A DNA stretch of 60,976 nt from Terriglobia bacterium (GCA_020073545.1 JAIQEZ010000010.1:1-60976), one strand, 5' to 3'. Shown: positions 1 through 10,154, counted from the first letter of the stretch. The notes: generated by a model from the letters alone, not told the origin. Program-made: numbers and translations.

Positions 1-243
1 GCCGAACTCCTTGAAGGCTTTCCCTCCCGCGAAAACCTCGTACCAAACGATGCGCCGCTGCCCGCCGAAGGTCTTTGCAACCGCCGCATCAAAAACCCGT
101 CGCGAGGCTCTCCAGATGTCGCGACCGGTTCCGTCGCCTTCGATGTAGGGAATAACTGGCGTGTCCGGAATCACAAGCCTGCCATCCACGTAGGCGATGG
201 TTTGACCTTCCGGCGGTACGGGATTGCCGTTATAGGCTGTCAT
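1..243 (-). CDS. icd: Isocitrate dehydrogenase (NADP), N-terminal part, cut by window edge
   Basis: Oxidative decarboxylation of isocitrate to 2-oxoglutarate in the TCA cycle, cytoplasmic. The reading frame opens with ATG at 243 and stays open for 81 codons to the left edge. The residues [14 protein letters not shown] match the N-terminal nucleotide-site region of NADP-type isocitrate dehydrogenases, and the following stretch ([24 protein letters not shown]) keeps the family pattern. A purine-rich GGGAGGG lies about 10 bases upstream of the ATG. It sits directly downstream of aconitase on the same strand, so consecutive TCA-cycle enzymes are neighbours. Only about a fifth of the protein is visible. 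Confidence 0.88.
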   Translation of the reverse strand, partial: MTAYNGNPVPPEGQTIAYVDGRLVIPDTPVIPYIEGDGTGRDIWRASRRVFDAAVAKTFGGQRRIVWYEVFAGGKAFKEFG

Positions 244-567
244 GGGAAACAAGCCCTCCCTTGGTCGATTTCTTGTCACTTCGGCAATTACGGCACCAGA
301 CTTTCATACCCGAAACGTTGAGGATAGTACACCCGTGAAGGAGGAAACAAGGAGAGTTTTGGTCCCTCCGCTTTCGCTGTTGCGCAGTTTGCAGGGTCGG
401 CTGGACCGGCGCGGACGATCTTGACTTGGACAGGCGGACGGCCCGCTTGAATCCTGACGCCCCAAAGGTAACCTCCTGGGCCGCGTAGCCAGAGCATCTG
501 ACCGCGTCGCGAGGAACGCCTTTAGCGGCAGTTCACTTTCCGGAAAGCACCCGCTGGCTCCCTCAGC
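244..567. other. Intergenic region between icd and aconitase
   Basis: A 324-base stretch without a convincing gene. An open frame of 69 codons on the minus strand (288-497) has no recognisable domain and no good ribosome site. The region must carry the leader of icd. A TACTAT hexamer on the minus strand near 324-330 could be a -10 box, but no well-spaced -35 box accompanies it. Confidence 0.4.
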
Positions 568-3282
568 TCAAACTGACTTCAGCAGGCTGCGGAGCACCGT
601 GGGCAGGATGCCACCGTTGCGGTAATAGTTCACTTCCACGGCGGAATCAAGTCGCGCGACCGCCCGGAAGCTGCGCCTCGCGCCATCGGGCGCTACAGCG
701 GTCACGGTGACTTCGGAACGCGGGCGAATTTCTTCGCGCAGGCCCGTGACGTCGAAGACCTCTTGTCCCGTCAGGCCGAGCGTACTCGCACTCGCGCCTT
801 CCAGAAACTGCAGAGGCAGCACGCCCATGCCCACCAGGTTGCTGCGATGAATACGCTCGTAGGATTCGGCGAGCACGGCTCGCACTCCGAGCAGCAGCGT
901 GCCCTTCGCCGCCCAGTCGCGAGATGAACCGGAACCGTATTCCTTGCCCGCTACGGCGAGCAGCGGCACGCCTTCGTCCCGGTAGCGCATGGCCGCATCG
1001 TAGATGCTCATCCGCTCCCCATCGGGAAAATGCAGCGTGATGCCGCCTTCCGTGCCGGGAACGAGGAGGTTTTTCAGGCGAATGTTCGCAAACGTCCCGC
1101 GCACCATCACCCGGTCGTTGCCGCGTCGCGAGCCGAAAGAGTTGAAGTCTTTCTTCGTCACGCCGCGTTCGACCAAGTAGCGCCCCGCCGGCCCGTCCAC
1201 GGGAATATCGCCAGCAGGAGAAATGTGGTCAGTCGTCACGGAATCACCGAGCAGCGCCAGAACCCGCGCACCGCGAATCTCGGCCACAGCCGCCGGCTCA
1301 CGAGTCAGGCCGATGAAAAACGGCGGTTCCTGAATGTAAGTCGATTCTTCCTGCCATCGATAAAGCGCGCCACCTGCGACGGGAATGGCATTCCAGGTGG
1401 GATTCCCCTCCCAAGCATTCCTGTACGTCTCGCGAAACATCTCCGGGCGGACCGCGCGGCTCAGGGTGTCGGCCACTTCTGCTTGCGAAGGCCAGAGGTC
1501 TCGCAGATAGATCGCTTTGCCGTGGCGGTCTTTCCCCAATGGTTCGCTCGAAAGGTCAATGTCGATGGTCCCCGCGAGCGCATACGCCACGACCAGGGGT
1601 GGCGACGCCAGATAATTGGCCCGCACCTGCGGATGAACGCGGCCCTCGAAATTGCGATTACCGGAGAGAACGGCCGCGGCCACCAGTTGATTCTGCGAAA
1701 CCGCATTGGCAACTTCGGGAAGTAACGGTCCGCTATTGCCAATACAAGTCGTACAACCGTAGCCCACCAGGTTGAAGCGCAGTGCCGCGAGCGGCGCGAG
1801 CAACCCGGACGCCTGCAAGTATTCCGTCACCACCTTCGAGCCGGGCGCCAGGCTGGTCTTGACGTAAGGCGGAACTTGCAGGCCTTTTTCTACCGCCTTT
1901 TTCGCCAGGAGCCCTGCCCCCAGCATGACCGAAGGATTCGAAGTGTTTGTGCACGAAGTAATCGCCGCGATCACCACCGACCCGTGACTCAAGCTGGCGC
2001 TCGTCCCGTCGAGAGCCACGCTCGCGCTGCGGCCCGCATCTTCGGCCGACAATCCAAAACCCCGCTCCTTCACCGGAGCTGTCAGCGCGCGACGAAACGC
2101 CTGCTTCATCTGCGAAACCGGCACGCGATCCTGTGGCCGCTTCGGCCCGGCAAGGCTGGGTTCGACTGTGGCAAGATCCAACTCCAGCATGTCGCTGAAC
2201 TCCGGATCAGGAGTCTGGTCGGTGCGGAAGATTCCCTGCTCCTTCGCGTACCGCTCGACGCGCTCGACCTCCTCGTCGGTGCGTCCCGTCTGGCGCAGAT
2301 AACGCAGCGTCTCGGCGTCGATGGGGAAGAATCCCATCGTCGCGCCGTACTCCGGCGACATGTTCGCGACCGTAGCGCGGTCGGCGAGCAGCATTTCTGA
2401 CAAGCCTTCGCCGCAGAATTCCACGAATTGATCCACCACGCCCTTCTTTCGCAGCATCTGCGTCACCGTGAGGACGAGGTCCGTTGCCGTCACGCCCTCA
2501 CGCAATCTTCCCTTAAACCGGAAGCCCACCACTTTGGGCGTCAGAAAATAATAAGGCTGTCCCAGCATCGCGGCTTCGGCCTCAATTCCTCCCACGCCCC
2601 AGCCCAGCACGCCGAGCCCGTTGATCATCGTCGTGTGCGAGTCGGTACCGACGAGGGTGTCGGGAAAGAGCACGGTTTCCCCGTTGGTCTCCCGCGCCAG
2701 GACCACCTTGGCTAGAAACTCCAGGTTCACTTGGTGGACGATGCCCGTGGCCGGAGGAACCACGCGAAAGTTCCGGAAAGCCCGCTGGCCCCAGCGCAGG
2801 AACTCGTAGCGCTCGCGGTTGCGCTCAAACTCGATCTCGGTATTGCGCTCGAAGGCGACGGGGCTCCCGAAGAAGTCCACTTGCACGGAGTGATCGATCA
2901 CCAGATCGACCGGGACCAAGGGATTAATCTTTGCGGGGTCGCCGCCCAAGCGTCCGATCGCCGCCCGCATTGCGGCCAGATCCACGACGGCTGGCACTCC
3001 CGTGAAATCCTGCAGGATCACCCGCGCAGGCTTGAAGGGCACTTCCCGCGCCGCCGGCGACTTCGCGTTCCACTTCGCCAGCGACGCGACATCTTCCTCC
3101 GTCACCAGTGTGCCGTCGCAGTTTCGCAGCAGAGCTTCCAGCAGGACTTTGATCGAAAAAGGCAGGCGGGAAAACGCCCCGTGGCAGGACGTTTCCAGGC
3201 GATCCAGGCGGTATATGACGGTGCGTCCCCAGGCAGCTTCGAGTGTGGCTCGCGTCCCAAAAACGTCTTGAGTTCTTTCCAT
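568..3282 (-). CDS. acnA: Aconitate hydratase (AcnA type)
   Basis: Interconverts citrate and isocitrate in the TCA cycle through a [4Fe-4S] cluster. At 904 residues it has the normal AcnA/IRP-type length and order: aconitase alpha/beta/alpha domains, then the swivel domain. Visible motifs are [29 protein letters not shown] and [13 protein letters not shown], which hold the cluster cysteines, and the swivel motif [12 protein letters not shown]. An upstream in-frame ATG at 3309 lacks a ribosome site, whereas GGAGGG lies just before the ATG at 3282, so that start is chosen. It lies 69 bases downstream of hemY and upstream of icd on the same strand. Linking an iron-sulfur enzyme to haem genes may reflect shared iron-dependent expression, but no regulatory site was identified. 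Confidence 0.95.
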   Translation of the reverse strand: MERTQDVFGTRATLEAAWGRTVIYRLDRLETSCHGAFSRLPFSIKVLLEALLRNCDGTLVTEEDVASLAKWNAKSPAAREVPFKPARVILQDFTGVPAVVDLAAMRAAIGRLGGDPAKINPLVPVDLVIDHSVQVDFFGSPVAFERNTEIEFERNRERYEFLRWGQRAFRNFRVVPPATGIVHQVNLEFLAKVVLARETNGETVLFPDTLVGTDSHTTMINGLGVLGWGVGGIEAEAAMLGQPYYFLTPKVVGFRFKGRLREGVTATDLVLTVTQMLRKKGVVDQFVEFCGEGLSEMLLADRATVANMSPEYGATMGFFPIDAETLRYLRQTGRTDEEVERVERYAKEQGIFRTDQTPDPEFSDMLELDLATVEPSLAGPKRPQDRVPVSQMKQAFRRALTAPVKERGFGLSAEDAGRSASVALDGTSASLSHGSVVIAAITSCTNTSNPSVMLGAGLLAKKAVEKGLQVPPYVKTSLAPGSKVVTEYLQASGLLAPLAALRFNLVGYGCTTCIGNSGPLLPEVANAVSQNQLVAAAVLSGNRNFEGRVHPQVRANYLASPPLVVAYALAGTIDIDLSSEPLGKDRHGKAIYLRDLWPSQAEVADTLSRAVRPEMFRETYRNAWEGNPTWNAIPVAGGALYRWQEESTYIQEPPFFIGLTREPAAVAEIRGARVLALLGDSVTTDHISPAGDIPVDGPAGRYLVERGVTKKDFNSFGSRRGNDRVMVRGTFANIRLKNLLVPGTEGGITLHFPDGERMSIYDAAMRYRDEGVPLLAVAGKEYGSGSSRDWAAKGTLLLGVRAVLAESYERIHRSNLVGMGVLPLQFLEGASASTLGLTGQEVFDVTGLREEIRPRSEVTVTAVAPDGARRSFRAVARLDSAVEVNYYRNGGILPTVLRSLLKSV

Positions 3283-3351
3283 GGTCCCTCCGCATCCCCT
3301 GCTTGCCATGATAACGCCGAACCGTGCTGGTTCGCAGGCGCAGCGCGTTGA

Positions 3352-4920
3352 TTACCTTAAGGAGTCGACGCGGGCTAATCGCTCCGGCGCACGCGGTTTC
3401 TCCCCGCGCCCTCCAGGCAGAACGTAATCCAAACCCCGCTCCGCAGCGGCCCGACCGGTGCGGATGCAGTCCGAGATTCCAATCCCCGAGTAGGCATTCC
3501 CCGAGAGGTACAAGCCGGGAAGGCGTTCGAGCCGCTGCTCAATGGCAACTACGCGCTCTCGGTGGCCTACCGGATACTGCGCCATCGAAAAAGGCCAGCG
3601 GTGCACTCGGCAGAAGCGCGGCTCGGCCGTGAAATCCAAGATCTCTTTGAGCTCCCGCCGTACCAGGGTCACAACTTCCTCATCACTCAGCCCTAACACG
3701 TCCGAATCTCTCGACCCACCCAGGAAGCAACGCAGCAGCGCCTTCCCTTCCGGCGCGCGACAGTGAAACTTGTTGTGCACAAACGTGCAGGCGAGCATGC
3801 GCCGCTGCTCTTTGCGCGGCACCAGGAATCCAAAGCCCGCCGGGAGTTCAGTCCGTGCCGGCTCGTCAAACCCGAGCGAGACCGTCATCGAGGAGCTATA
3901 AGGAATCTCCCCCAGCAACTCGCTCAGCGAAGGATCGAGGGGCGAAACCAGCCGGCTGTTCACGTGCGCGGGCATGGCCAGAATCACCGCATCCGCATCG
4001 AGAGTGATTTCACCCTCGCAAAGGATCCGAAATCGTCGCGAGCAGGAATCGGCGCCGCCTCCGGGTCCGCCGGGCGCAAGCTCGAGGGCGACTGCGCGGC
4101 GGCCCACGAACACTCGGGATTTCTCCACCTGCGCAGCGAGCTTCTCCGTCATCTGCTGCAGCCCACCCCGGAGGGTCATGAAGAGCGGCAGTTTACGGCG
4201 CGGGGCCGTACCCGTTCCGGCAGAGTCCGGATACGGCGAGTTGTTGGAATCTGCGCCCGCCTTGCGCCGCTGCCGCATGGCTTTCAGCGTGGCACGCGTC
4301 AGGCTGCCGTGTTTGCGTTCCATCTCCCAAAAGCGCGGCAGCACGGAGCGCACGCTGAGTGCGGCCGAATCGCCGCCGTAAACGCCCGCCAGCAACGGGT
4401 CCGCGACGTTCTCGACCATCGCCCGCCCGAAATGCCGGCTCACGAAGCTGGCCACCGATTCATCGGCCCTGCCGCCGTCGGGAGGAAAGGAAAACAGCTC
4501 CCGCGCGGTTGCGAGTTTTGTGCTGAGCGGCAGCAGCCTGGTCGTGACCATCGGCCAGAGTCGCGTGGGCACCAGAAACATCAGGCCGTCGGGCAGCGGC
4601 ACCAGGCGTCCCCGGTGAATAATGTACGTCCGGCGCGCGTGGTCGTTGGAGCCCATCAGGTTGTCACCCAACCCCAACTCCCGCGCCAGCGCCGCGGCTT
4701 GCGGCTTTTCCGCGAGGAAGCTATCGGGACCGGCTTCGATCACGAAGCCGTCGATCGTCTCCGTGCGGATCACGCCGCCCAAGCGGTGGCGCGCCTCGAT
4801 GAGCATTTCCTCGACCGGCGCACCGGCGTGGCGCGCGCGGGCCAGCGTGTAAGCCGCGGAAAGACCGGAGATGCCTCCGCCGATCACCGCGACTCGCCGA
4901 GGTGTTGCCGCGTCGCTCAA
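3352..4920 (-). CDS. hemY: Protoporphyrinogen/coproporphyrinogen oxidase, HemY type
   Basis: FAD-dependent oxidation of a porphyrinogen late in haem synthesis. The N-terminus has the dinucleotide fold VAVIGGGISGLSAAYTL (glycines at 14-19), followed by a GGVIRTE segment and the FVIEAGPDSFLAEKP stretch typical of the HemY/PPOX family. The C-terminus has an LYLSGNAYSGIGISDCI flavin-contact motif. Length is 522 residues, slightly long because of a low-complexity insert around residue 230. It starts four bases after the hemH stop codon, so the two are almost certainly co-translated. Whether it acts on proto- or coproporphyrinogen cannot be decided here, because no hemQ or hemN is in view. Confidence 0.93.
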   Translation of the reverse strand: MSDAATPRRVAVIGGGISGLSAAYTLARARHAGAPVEEMLIEARHRLGGVIRTETIDGFVIEAGPDSFLAEKPQAAALARELGLGDNLMGSNDHARRTYIIHRGRLVPLPDGLMFLVPTRLWPMVTTRLLPLSTKLATARELFSFPPDGGRADESVASFVSRHFGRAMVENVADPLLAGVYGGDSAALSVRSVLPRFWEMERKHGSLTRATLKAMRQRRKAGADSNNSPYPDSAGTGTAPRRKLPLFMTLRGGLQQMTEKLAAQVEKSRVFVGRRAVALELAPGGPGGGADSCSRRFRILCEGEITLDADAVILAMPAHVNSRLVSPLDPSLSELLGEIPYSSSMTVSLGFDEPARTELPAGFGFLVPRKEQRRMLACTFVHNKFHCRAPEGKALLRCFLGGSRDSDVLGLSDEEVVTLVRRELKEILDFTAEPRFCRVHRWPFSMAQYPVGHRERVVAIEQRLERLPGLYLSGNAYSGIGISDCIRTGRAAAERGLDYVLPGGRGEKPRAPERLARVDSLR

Positions 4921-4924
4921 CGCT

Positions 4925-5914
4925 CTAGTCTCCTGCTGTGCGGGTATTCACCAAGTTCTTAGGAGTGCCCAGCGAGCCCTGCTCAATGCGGGCGGTCACC
5001 AAGCTTGCCAGCGCCGCGGCGAACTGCGGGCTCGCGTTCAGCGACTCCGACCGCCGCACCGTGACTCCCCGGGCTTTCCCGTAATCGCGAAATAGTACGT
5101 CGATGTCGTAGAGAATCTCCACATGATCAGAGACGAATCCCACCGGCACCAACAATACGTCCTTCCCGCCTGCCTGTGCCAGTTCGTCGATTTGCGATTC
5201 CACCGTCGGCCCCATCCACTTCTCGGCGGTCATCCCTTGGCTTTGGAAGGCCACGCGATACTCGGCCAGACCCACCGCCCTAGCCACGAGCACCGCTGTC
5301 TCGCGCACCTGCTGCTCGTAAGGATCACCTTCGGCAATTGTCCGTTCCGGCACACTGTGCGCGGTGAAGATGACCGGGACCGGCCCGCCAGTCTCCTGCT
5401 CGGCGCGCTGGAGCACCACCGCGACGCGCTCGCGAAACGCCTCGATCAACCCCGGATGGTCGTGCCAGCTTTCGACGAAATCCACCACCAGTCCCGGTCG
5501 CACCTGCTCGATCGCGTCCATCAGGTAGTTTCGATACAGCCCGATGCTGGTGCGAGAATTCTGTGGCGCCAGGCATACGGCCGCCACCCGCTCCACGCCC
5601 TCGCTGCACAGCCGACTCACCGCCTCGGAAATAAACGGCTTCCAGGTCCGCATGCCCACATATACTGGATGCGCGATCAACTGTGCCAGGGCCTCCGCCT
5701 GCAGCGTCGTCAGCCGCAGCAAGGGCGACCCGCCTCCAATCAGGCTGTAGCGGCGCACGATTTCCTTCACCATAGGCTCGGGCAGCGGCCGCCCGCCGCG
5801 CACGTTGAGCAAGAACTCCGGGATGTCCTCGAGCTTGTCCGGCGACCCATGCGCAAGTAGCAGCACTCCCCACCGACCTGACGCGTTTTGTGGAATGGAT
5901 TCTTGCGCCATCAT
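4925..5914 (-). CDS. hemH: Ferrochelatase
   Basis: Inserts ferrous iron into a porphyrin, the terminal or penultimate step of haem synthesis. The family pattern is clear: LLLAHGSPD near the N-terminus, SLIGGGSPLL, the conserved histidine in VIFTAHSVPERT and the acidic FVSDHVEILYDID motif near the C-terminus. At 329 residues it has bacterial length. The start is MMAQES at 5914; the second methionine would serve equally well. It is the first gene of a probable hemH-hemY-acnA-icd transcription unit. The 180-base gap to the divergent gene at 6095 must hold both promoters, though none is recognisable by eye. Confidence 0.94.
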   Translation of the reverse strand: MMAQESIPQNASGRWGVLLLAHGSPDKLEDIPEFLLNVRGGRPLPEPMVKEIVRRYSLIGGGSPLLRLTTLQAEALAQLIAHPVYVGMRTWKPFISEAVSRLCSEGVERVAAVCLAPQNSRTSIGLYRNYLMDAIEQVRPGLVVDFVESWHDHPGLIEAFRERVAVVLQRAEQETGGPVPVIFTAHSVPERTIAEGDPYEQQVRETAVLVARAVGLAEYRVAFQSQGMTAEKWMGPTVESQIDELAQAGGKDVLLVPVGFVSDHVEILYDIDVLFRDYGKARGVTVRRSESLNASPQFAAALASLVTARIEQGSLGTPKNLVNTRTAGD

Positions 5915-6094
5915 GTTCCGCGTGCCGAGCCAAACATTCCGCTGTCATTCTGGACGAAGAGTCTGCGGGAGCCCGTGCACTTGTATCCTTTTGAATATAC
6001 CACGTGGAGCACGAGTTGGCTTTGCGGGTCCATCCAGAGGGTCCGCGCCTTTCCCTTCCAGGTATGCTAACTTAATAGCCCCCCAGGAGCCCCC

Positions 6095-7843
6095 ATGACT
6101 AACCGGACGGTTGCTTTTGCCTGCGTTGTTGTGATTCTGTGTTGTATTGAAACGACCTTGGTCCAAAACATGCGCGCCGACAGCTCCCACAGCGCCTCTC
6201 CCCAGGAGTTCAGCCGGTTGGTCGATGACTACTTCGACGCCCACTTTCAGTTTCACCCGAAAGAGGCGACGGCGGCGGGTCTTCACCAGTACGACACGAA
6301 GCTTGAAGATTACTCCCGCGCGGCGCGCGAGGCAGAGGCTGCCAAGCTGAGGGCCTTGGCGTCGAGACTCGACCAGATCGATCCCGCGCAACTTTCCTCG
6401 GAAAGCGCCGGCGATCTCGCCTTTCTGCAGGGCACCCTCAAGGGCCGCCTTCTGGAACTCGGGACCCTGCAAATGTGGCGGAAGGATCCGAACCTTTACA
6501 CTTCCGGGGTCACCGAAAGCATTTTTCTGATCATCAAGCGTAACTTTGCTACGCCAGAGGACCGGCTGCGCTCGGTCGTCGCCCGAGAACGCCAGATTCC
6601 CAACGCTCTCATGACCGCCCGCCGCAACCTCCAGAACCCGCCCAATATCTATACGCAGATCGCTCTCGAACAAACGCCGGGCATCATTGCGTTTTTCCGG
6701 AAGGATGTCCCCAGCGCCTTCCAAGGGGTGAAAGACGCAACTTTGCAGGCGGAGTTCCACCGTAGCAACGCCGCCGTGGTGAGCGCCTTCGAAAGATTCC
6801 AACTGTTTCTCCGCGAGGACCTGCTGCCCACGTCCCAGGGAGACTTTCGCATCGGCGCTGAGAATTTCCGGCAGAAACTTCTCGACGAGGAAATGGTGGA
6901 TATTCCTCTCGATCAATTGCTCCAGGTCGGGTACGCCGACCTGCGCCGCAACCAGCAGCGCCTGAAGGAAACGGCCGCGATGATCAATCCCCACGCGGGC
7001 TCCCACGAGGTCCTGGCCACTCTCGAAAAAGACCACCCCGCGCCCGACAAGCTCTTGGAGACCTTCCGCGATCTGCTGGGTAGCCTGCGCCAGTTCATTG
7101 AAGCAAACAAAATCATCACGATCCCTTCCCAGATCTTGCCCATCCTCGAGGAATCGCCGCCCTTCATGCGCGCCACCACCACGGCTTCCATGGATACGCC
7201 CGGCCCCTACGAAACCCAGGCGACCGAGGCCATGTTCAACGTCACCCTCCCCGAACGCAATTGGACGCCGCAGCACGTCGAGGAATGGATGGAGGCCTTC
7301 AACCGCGGCACCATCCTGAGCACCGCCATCCACGAGGCGTATCCGGGCCACTACACGCAATTCCTCTGGGTCAAACGCTTTCCTTCCAAAGTGCGCAAGC
7401 TGATCTACTGCGACACCAACGTGGAAGGCTGGGCCCACTACACCGAGCAGATGATGCTGGACGAAGGCTTCGGTGGCGGTGATCCCAAGCTGCGTATGGG
7501 TCAATTGCAGGATGCCCTCCTGCGCGACGCGCGCTTCATCGTGGGCATCGAAATGCATACCGGCCACATGACGCTGGATCAGGCCAAGGAGTTCTTTGTC
7601 CGTGAAGGATACCAGGTTCCCGCTGTGGCTGACGTGGAGGCCAAGCGCGGGACCGCTGAGCCCACCTACCTGGTGTACACGCTCGGCAAGCTGCAAATCT
7701 TGAAGCTGCGCGAGGACTACAAAAAGAAGCTCGGCACCGACTTCACGCTGCAGGGTTTTCATGACCACTTCATGGAACAGGGCGGGGTCCCTCTGCGGAT
7801 CATCCGCAAGGCAATGCTCGGCAACGAAAGTCCAACCCTGTAG
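6095..7843 (+). CDS. DUF885 family exported protein (putative metallopeptidase)
   Basis: A 582-residue protein with a hydrophobic N-terminal segment (residues 5-22) that looks like a signal peptide, so it is probably periplasmic. Its body matches the DUF885 family, common in Acidobacteria and Actinobacteria and thought to be distant zinc peptidases. The hallmark HEAYPGH (His413, Glu414, His419) and the downstream NVEGWAHYTEQMMLDEGF segment are present. AGGAG precedes the ATG by five bases. The substrate is unknown. It is transcribed divergently from hemH and followed by a separate aldo/keto reductase gene. The antisense strand carries a 607-codon open frame that I regard as a shadow. Confidence 0.88.
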   Translation: MTNRTVAFACVVVILCCIETTLVQNMRADSSHSASPQEFSRLVDDYFDAHFQFHPKEATAAGLHQYDTKLEDYSRAAREAEAAKLRALASRLDQIDPAQLSSESAGDLAFLQGTLKGRLLELGTLQMWRKDPNLYTSGVTESIFLIIKRNFATPEDRLRSVVARERQIPNALMTARRNLQNPPNIYTQIALEQTPGIIAFFRKDVPSAFQGVKDATLQAEFHRSNAAVVSAFERFQLFLREDLLPTSQGDFRIGAENFRQKLLDEEMVDIPLDQLLQVGYADLRRNQQRLKETAAMINPHAGSHEVLATLEKDHPAPDKLLETFRDLLGSLRQFIEANKIITIPSQILPILEESPPFMRATTTASMDTPGPYETQATEAMFNVTLPERNWTPQHVEEWMEAFNRGTILSTAIHEAYPGHYTQFLWVKRFPSKVRKLIYCDTNVEGWAHYTEQMMLDEGFGGGDPKLRMGQLQDALLRDARFIVGIEMHTGHMTLDQAKEFFVREGYQVPAVADVEAKRGTAEPTYLVYTLGKLQILKLREDYKKKLGTDFTLQGFHDHFMEQGGVPLRIIRKAMLGNESPTL

Positions 7844-7858
7844 GAATTCTAGATCTTC

Positions 7859-7938
7859 GATTTTGGATTGACTGACGTCGCGCCCGCTTCCTCCGCCAAG
7901 AGGCAGGGCCGTGAATCCAACATCGAGAATCCAAAATC
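7859..7938. repeat. Short inverted repeat downstream of DUF885 gene
   Basis: GATTTTGGATT at 7859-7869 is repeated as its exact reverse complement at 7928-7938 with a 58-base spacer. The AT-rich arms stand out from the GC-rich surroundings. This resembles the small extragenic repeats scattered in Acidobacteria genomes. It could form a weak hairpin, but no T-run follows, so a terminator call is not justified. Confidence 0.45.
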
Positions 7939-8048
7939 TGAAATCGCAACACCGCTCTTAAATGTCTCGTGCACTTCTGCTAGAGTCACCGGTTTGGGCG
8001 GACGCGGCGACCCGGCGCATTCGACACTGATCGAGGGGGGACTCGGCG

Positions 8049-9020
8049 ATGAAATACCGCAGGTTCGGACGCACCGGCTGGATGGTGAGCGAGATCGGGT
8101 ACGGCATGTGGGGGATGGCGGGCTGGACCGGCTCCGATGACGTTGAGTCGATCCAATCCCTGCAGCGCGCTGTCGACTTGGGCTGCAATTTCTTTGACAC
8201 TGCCTGGGCTTACGGCAACGGCCACAGCGAAAAGCTGCTCGGGGAGCTGGTGCGCAACAACCCTGGAAAGAAGCTCTACGTGGCCACGAAAATCCCTCCC
8301 AAGAATCTCGCCTGGCCCAGCCGCCGCGGGTTCACGCTTGACGACTGCTTCCCTCCCGATCACATCGACCAGTACGTGCACTCCAGTCTCGAAAACCTTG
8401 GCCTCGCGAGCTTCGACCTGATTCAATTCCACACCTGGGAAGATTCCTGGCTGGAGGATAACCGTTGGGTCAAGAAGATCGACGATCTGCGCCGCCAGGG
8501 ACTCTTCCGCGCCGTGGGCATCAGCATCAATCGCTGGGAACCCTGGAACGGCGTGCGCGCGGTGCAGTCGCGCCTGATCGATGCCGTGCAGGTCATCTAC
8601 AACCTTTTTGACCAGAACCCCGAGGACAAGTTCTTTCCGGCCTGTGCGGCGATGGATGTGGGCGTGATCGCCCGGTGTCCATTTGATGAAGGCTCGCTCA
8701 CGGGCACGCTCACGCTCGAAAGTAAATGGCCCCAGGGTGATTGGCGTAACACTTACTTTGTTTCCGCCAATCTCCAGGCCAGCGTCGAGCGCGCCAACGC
8801 GCTCAAGCCACTGGTTCCCGATGGCATGAGCATGCCGGAGATGGCTCTGCGCTTCATCTTGAATAATTCCGCCGTGAGCACGATGATCCCCGGCATGCGC
8901 AAGGTGAAGAACGTGGATGTGAACATGAGCGCCAGCGACAAGGGCCCGCTACCTACTGACCTGCACACGAAGCTGCGCAAGCATCGTTGGGACCGCGCGC
9001 CGACCCGTTGGTCGCAGTGA
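8049..9020 (+). CDS. Aldo/keto reductase
   Basis: NAD(P)H-dependent oxidoreductase with the aldo/keto reductase TIM-barrel fold. The catalytic tetrad can be assigned: Asp49 and Tyr54 in FDTAWAYGNG, Lys80 in YVATKIPPKN and His127 in IQFHTWEDSW. It is 323 residues long, normal for the family. The N-terminus MKYRRFGRTGWMVSEIGYG is typical of YajO/YghZ-like members. GAGGGGG precedes the ATG. The next open segment is the tail of a Gfo/Idh/MocA oxidoreductase. Such pairs commonly act on sugars or inositols, so a sugar-related substrate is a fair guess but no more. Confidence 0.92.
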   Translation: MKYRRFGRTGWMVSEIGYGMWGMAGWTGSDDVESIQSLQRAVDLGCNFFDTAWAYGNGHSEKLLGELVRNNPGKKLYVATKIPPKNLAWPSRRGFTLDDCFPPDHIDQYVHSSLENLGLASFDLIQFHTWEDSWLEDNRWVKKIDDLRRQGLFRAVGISINRWEPWNGVRAVQSRLIDAVQVIYNLFDQNPEDKFFPACAAMDVGVIARCPFDEGSLTGTLTLESKWPQGDWRNTYFVSANLQASVERANALKPLVPDGMSMPEMALRFILNNSAVSTMIPGMRKVKNVDVNMSASDKGPLPTDLHTKLRKHRWDRAPTRWSQ

Positions 9021-9105
9021 TGGCGCGCGCCTCGTCGCCGCGCGATCGTGGGAAGATCCTTACTCCGGGTTTCTCGGACACGATCGAACAGAGCGCCATG
9101 GAACG

Positions 9106-9270
9106 CTTGACAACGTGAAGAACTTCGTGGACTGTATGCGTACGCGCAAGTCTCCGAATGTCCACCTCCACGCGGGCTTCGAGGCAGCGCGAACTTCTTG
9201 GATCGGCAACATCGCCTTGAAGCGCGGCATGAAGGCTGTCTGGGACGCTGCGAAAGGCAGGGTAGCATGA
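9106..9270 (+). pseudogene. C-terminal remnant of a Gfo/Idh/MocA oxidoreductase
   Basis: A 54-residue in-frame stretch beginning LDNVKNFVDCMRTRKSPN and continuing through SWIGNIALKRGMKAVWD matches the conserved end of Gfo/Idh/MocA-family dehydrogenases. The family pattern NF-DC-RSRK-P, then LGNIA, then W-P is kept. The N-terminal Rossmann fold and most of the gene are absent: the 85 bases upstream run straight into the stop of the aldo/keto reductase gene. The remnant ends in TGA, overlapping the ATG of the next gene (ATGATG). It is best read as what is left after an internal deletion that fused the neighbourhood. Confidence is moderate because only the tail is available. Confidence 0.6.
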
Positions 9271-10154
9271 TGAGACACACGCTTTTCTCCAGCACGCGGG
9301 CAAAAGGCCTGGGCATTCTACTTTTCCTGCTCGCAGTCCCCGGGCTACCCCTTCGCGCAGACGAGCCGACTCCCTCCAAAGCCCTTTACAATACCTTTAC
9401 CGACGAGGAAGAGATGGCGATGGGCCGCAAGGCCGCGGAGGAAACGGAGAAGCAAATGCCGATCCTGGACGCTCCCCTGCTCGCCGCTTACGTGGACAGC
9501 GTGGGCCAGAAGGTGGGCCAGGCTTCGCGCAGGCCCGAGCTCCAGTACTTTTTCAAGATTGTGAATACTGACTCGGTTAATGCCTTCTCACTGCCCGGGG
9601 GATATGTTTACGTCAATCGCGGGATCCTCGACTTCGTCCAGAGCGAAAGCGAGCTGGCCGGCGTCCTGGCCCACGAGGTCGGCCACGTGGTGGCTTATCA
9701 CAGCATGAACGACGTGGCACGCCGCGCGCTCGTCGACCGAGTGATCTACGAGGGCAAGAAAGCCGGCCTGCTCGACGATCAGCAGGTGACCGACATGCTG
9801 GAGCGCTACGGGGGGCCCATTCTGCTTTTCGTGGACCGCAAGTTTAACCGCGAGGAAGAATCGGAAGCTGACATGTTCGGGCTCTACAACACCATCCGCG
9901 CAGGCTATGACCCGCAAGGATTGATTGCCGCGCTCGGACGGTTCAGCAAATTCACGGGAAATCCCACGCTCGTGGAGGGCTTGCTTATGAACCACCCGCT
10001 CCCGGGTGAACGCGTGCAGGCGCTGCGCGAGGAACTGAAGCAGAATCCGCCTCCGACAGATCTCGAGAAAGACAGCATGGCGTTCCGGGCCGCCAAGCTG
10101 CGTCTGAAGTCACTGCCGCCGCCCCCGCCGCGCCCGCCGAAGAAGCAGTCGTAG
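9267..10154 (+). CDS. M48 family zinc metalloprotease, exported
   Basis: Likely periplasmic protease of the BepA/YfgC/Oma1-like M48 family, which handles outer-membrane protein quality. The zinc-binding HEVGH is at residues 136-140, with a downstream acidic ligand in EEESEADMFG. A signal peptide of about 30 residues (ILLFLLAVPGLPLRA) precedes the mature protein. The C-terminus ends in a proline-rich PPPPPRPPKKQS tail. The start at 9267 is chosen because the upstream frame from 9198 reads through the Gfo/Idh remnant, and a purine-rich GGCAGGG sits just before this ATG. No TPR repeats follow the protease domain, unlike full BepA. Confidence 0.9.
   Translation: MMRHTLFSSTRAKGLGILLFLLAVPGLPLRADEPTPSKALYNTFTDEEEMAMGRKAAEETEKQMPILDAPLLAAYVDSVGQKVGQASRRPELQYFFKIVNTDSVNAFSLPGGYVYVNRGILDFVQSESELAGVLAHEVGHVVAYHSMNDVARRALVDRVIYEGKKAGLLDDQQVTDMLERYGGPILLFVDRKFNREEESEADMFGLYNTIRAGYDPQGLIAALGRFSKFTGNPTLVEGLLMNHPLPGERVQALREELKQNPPPTDLEKDSMAFRAAKLRLKSLPPPPPRPPKKQS

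Noticed and set aside
5945-7768. 607-codon open frame on the minus strand opposite the DUF885 gene
   Set aside because: It is the mirror of a strongly supported gene in GC-rich DNA. Its translation shows no domain and repeats hydrophobic/arginine patterns typical of antisense frames.
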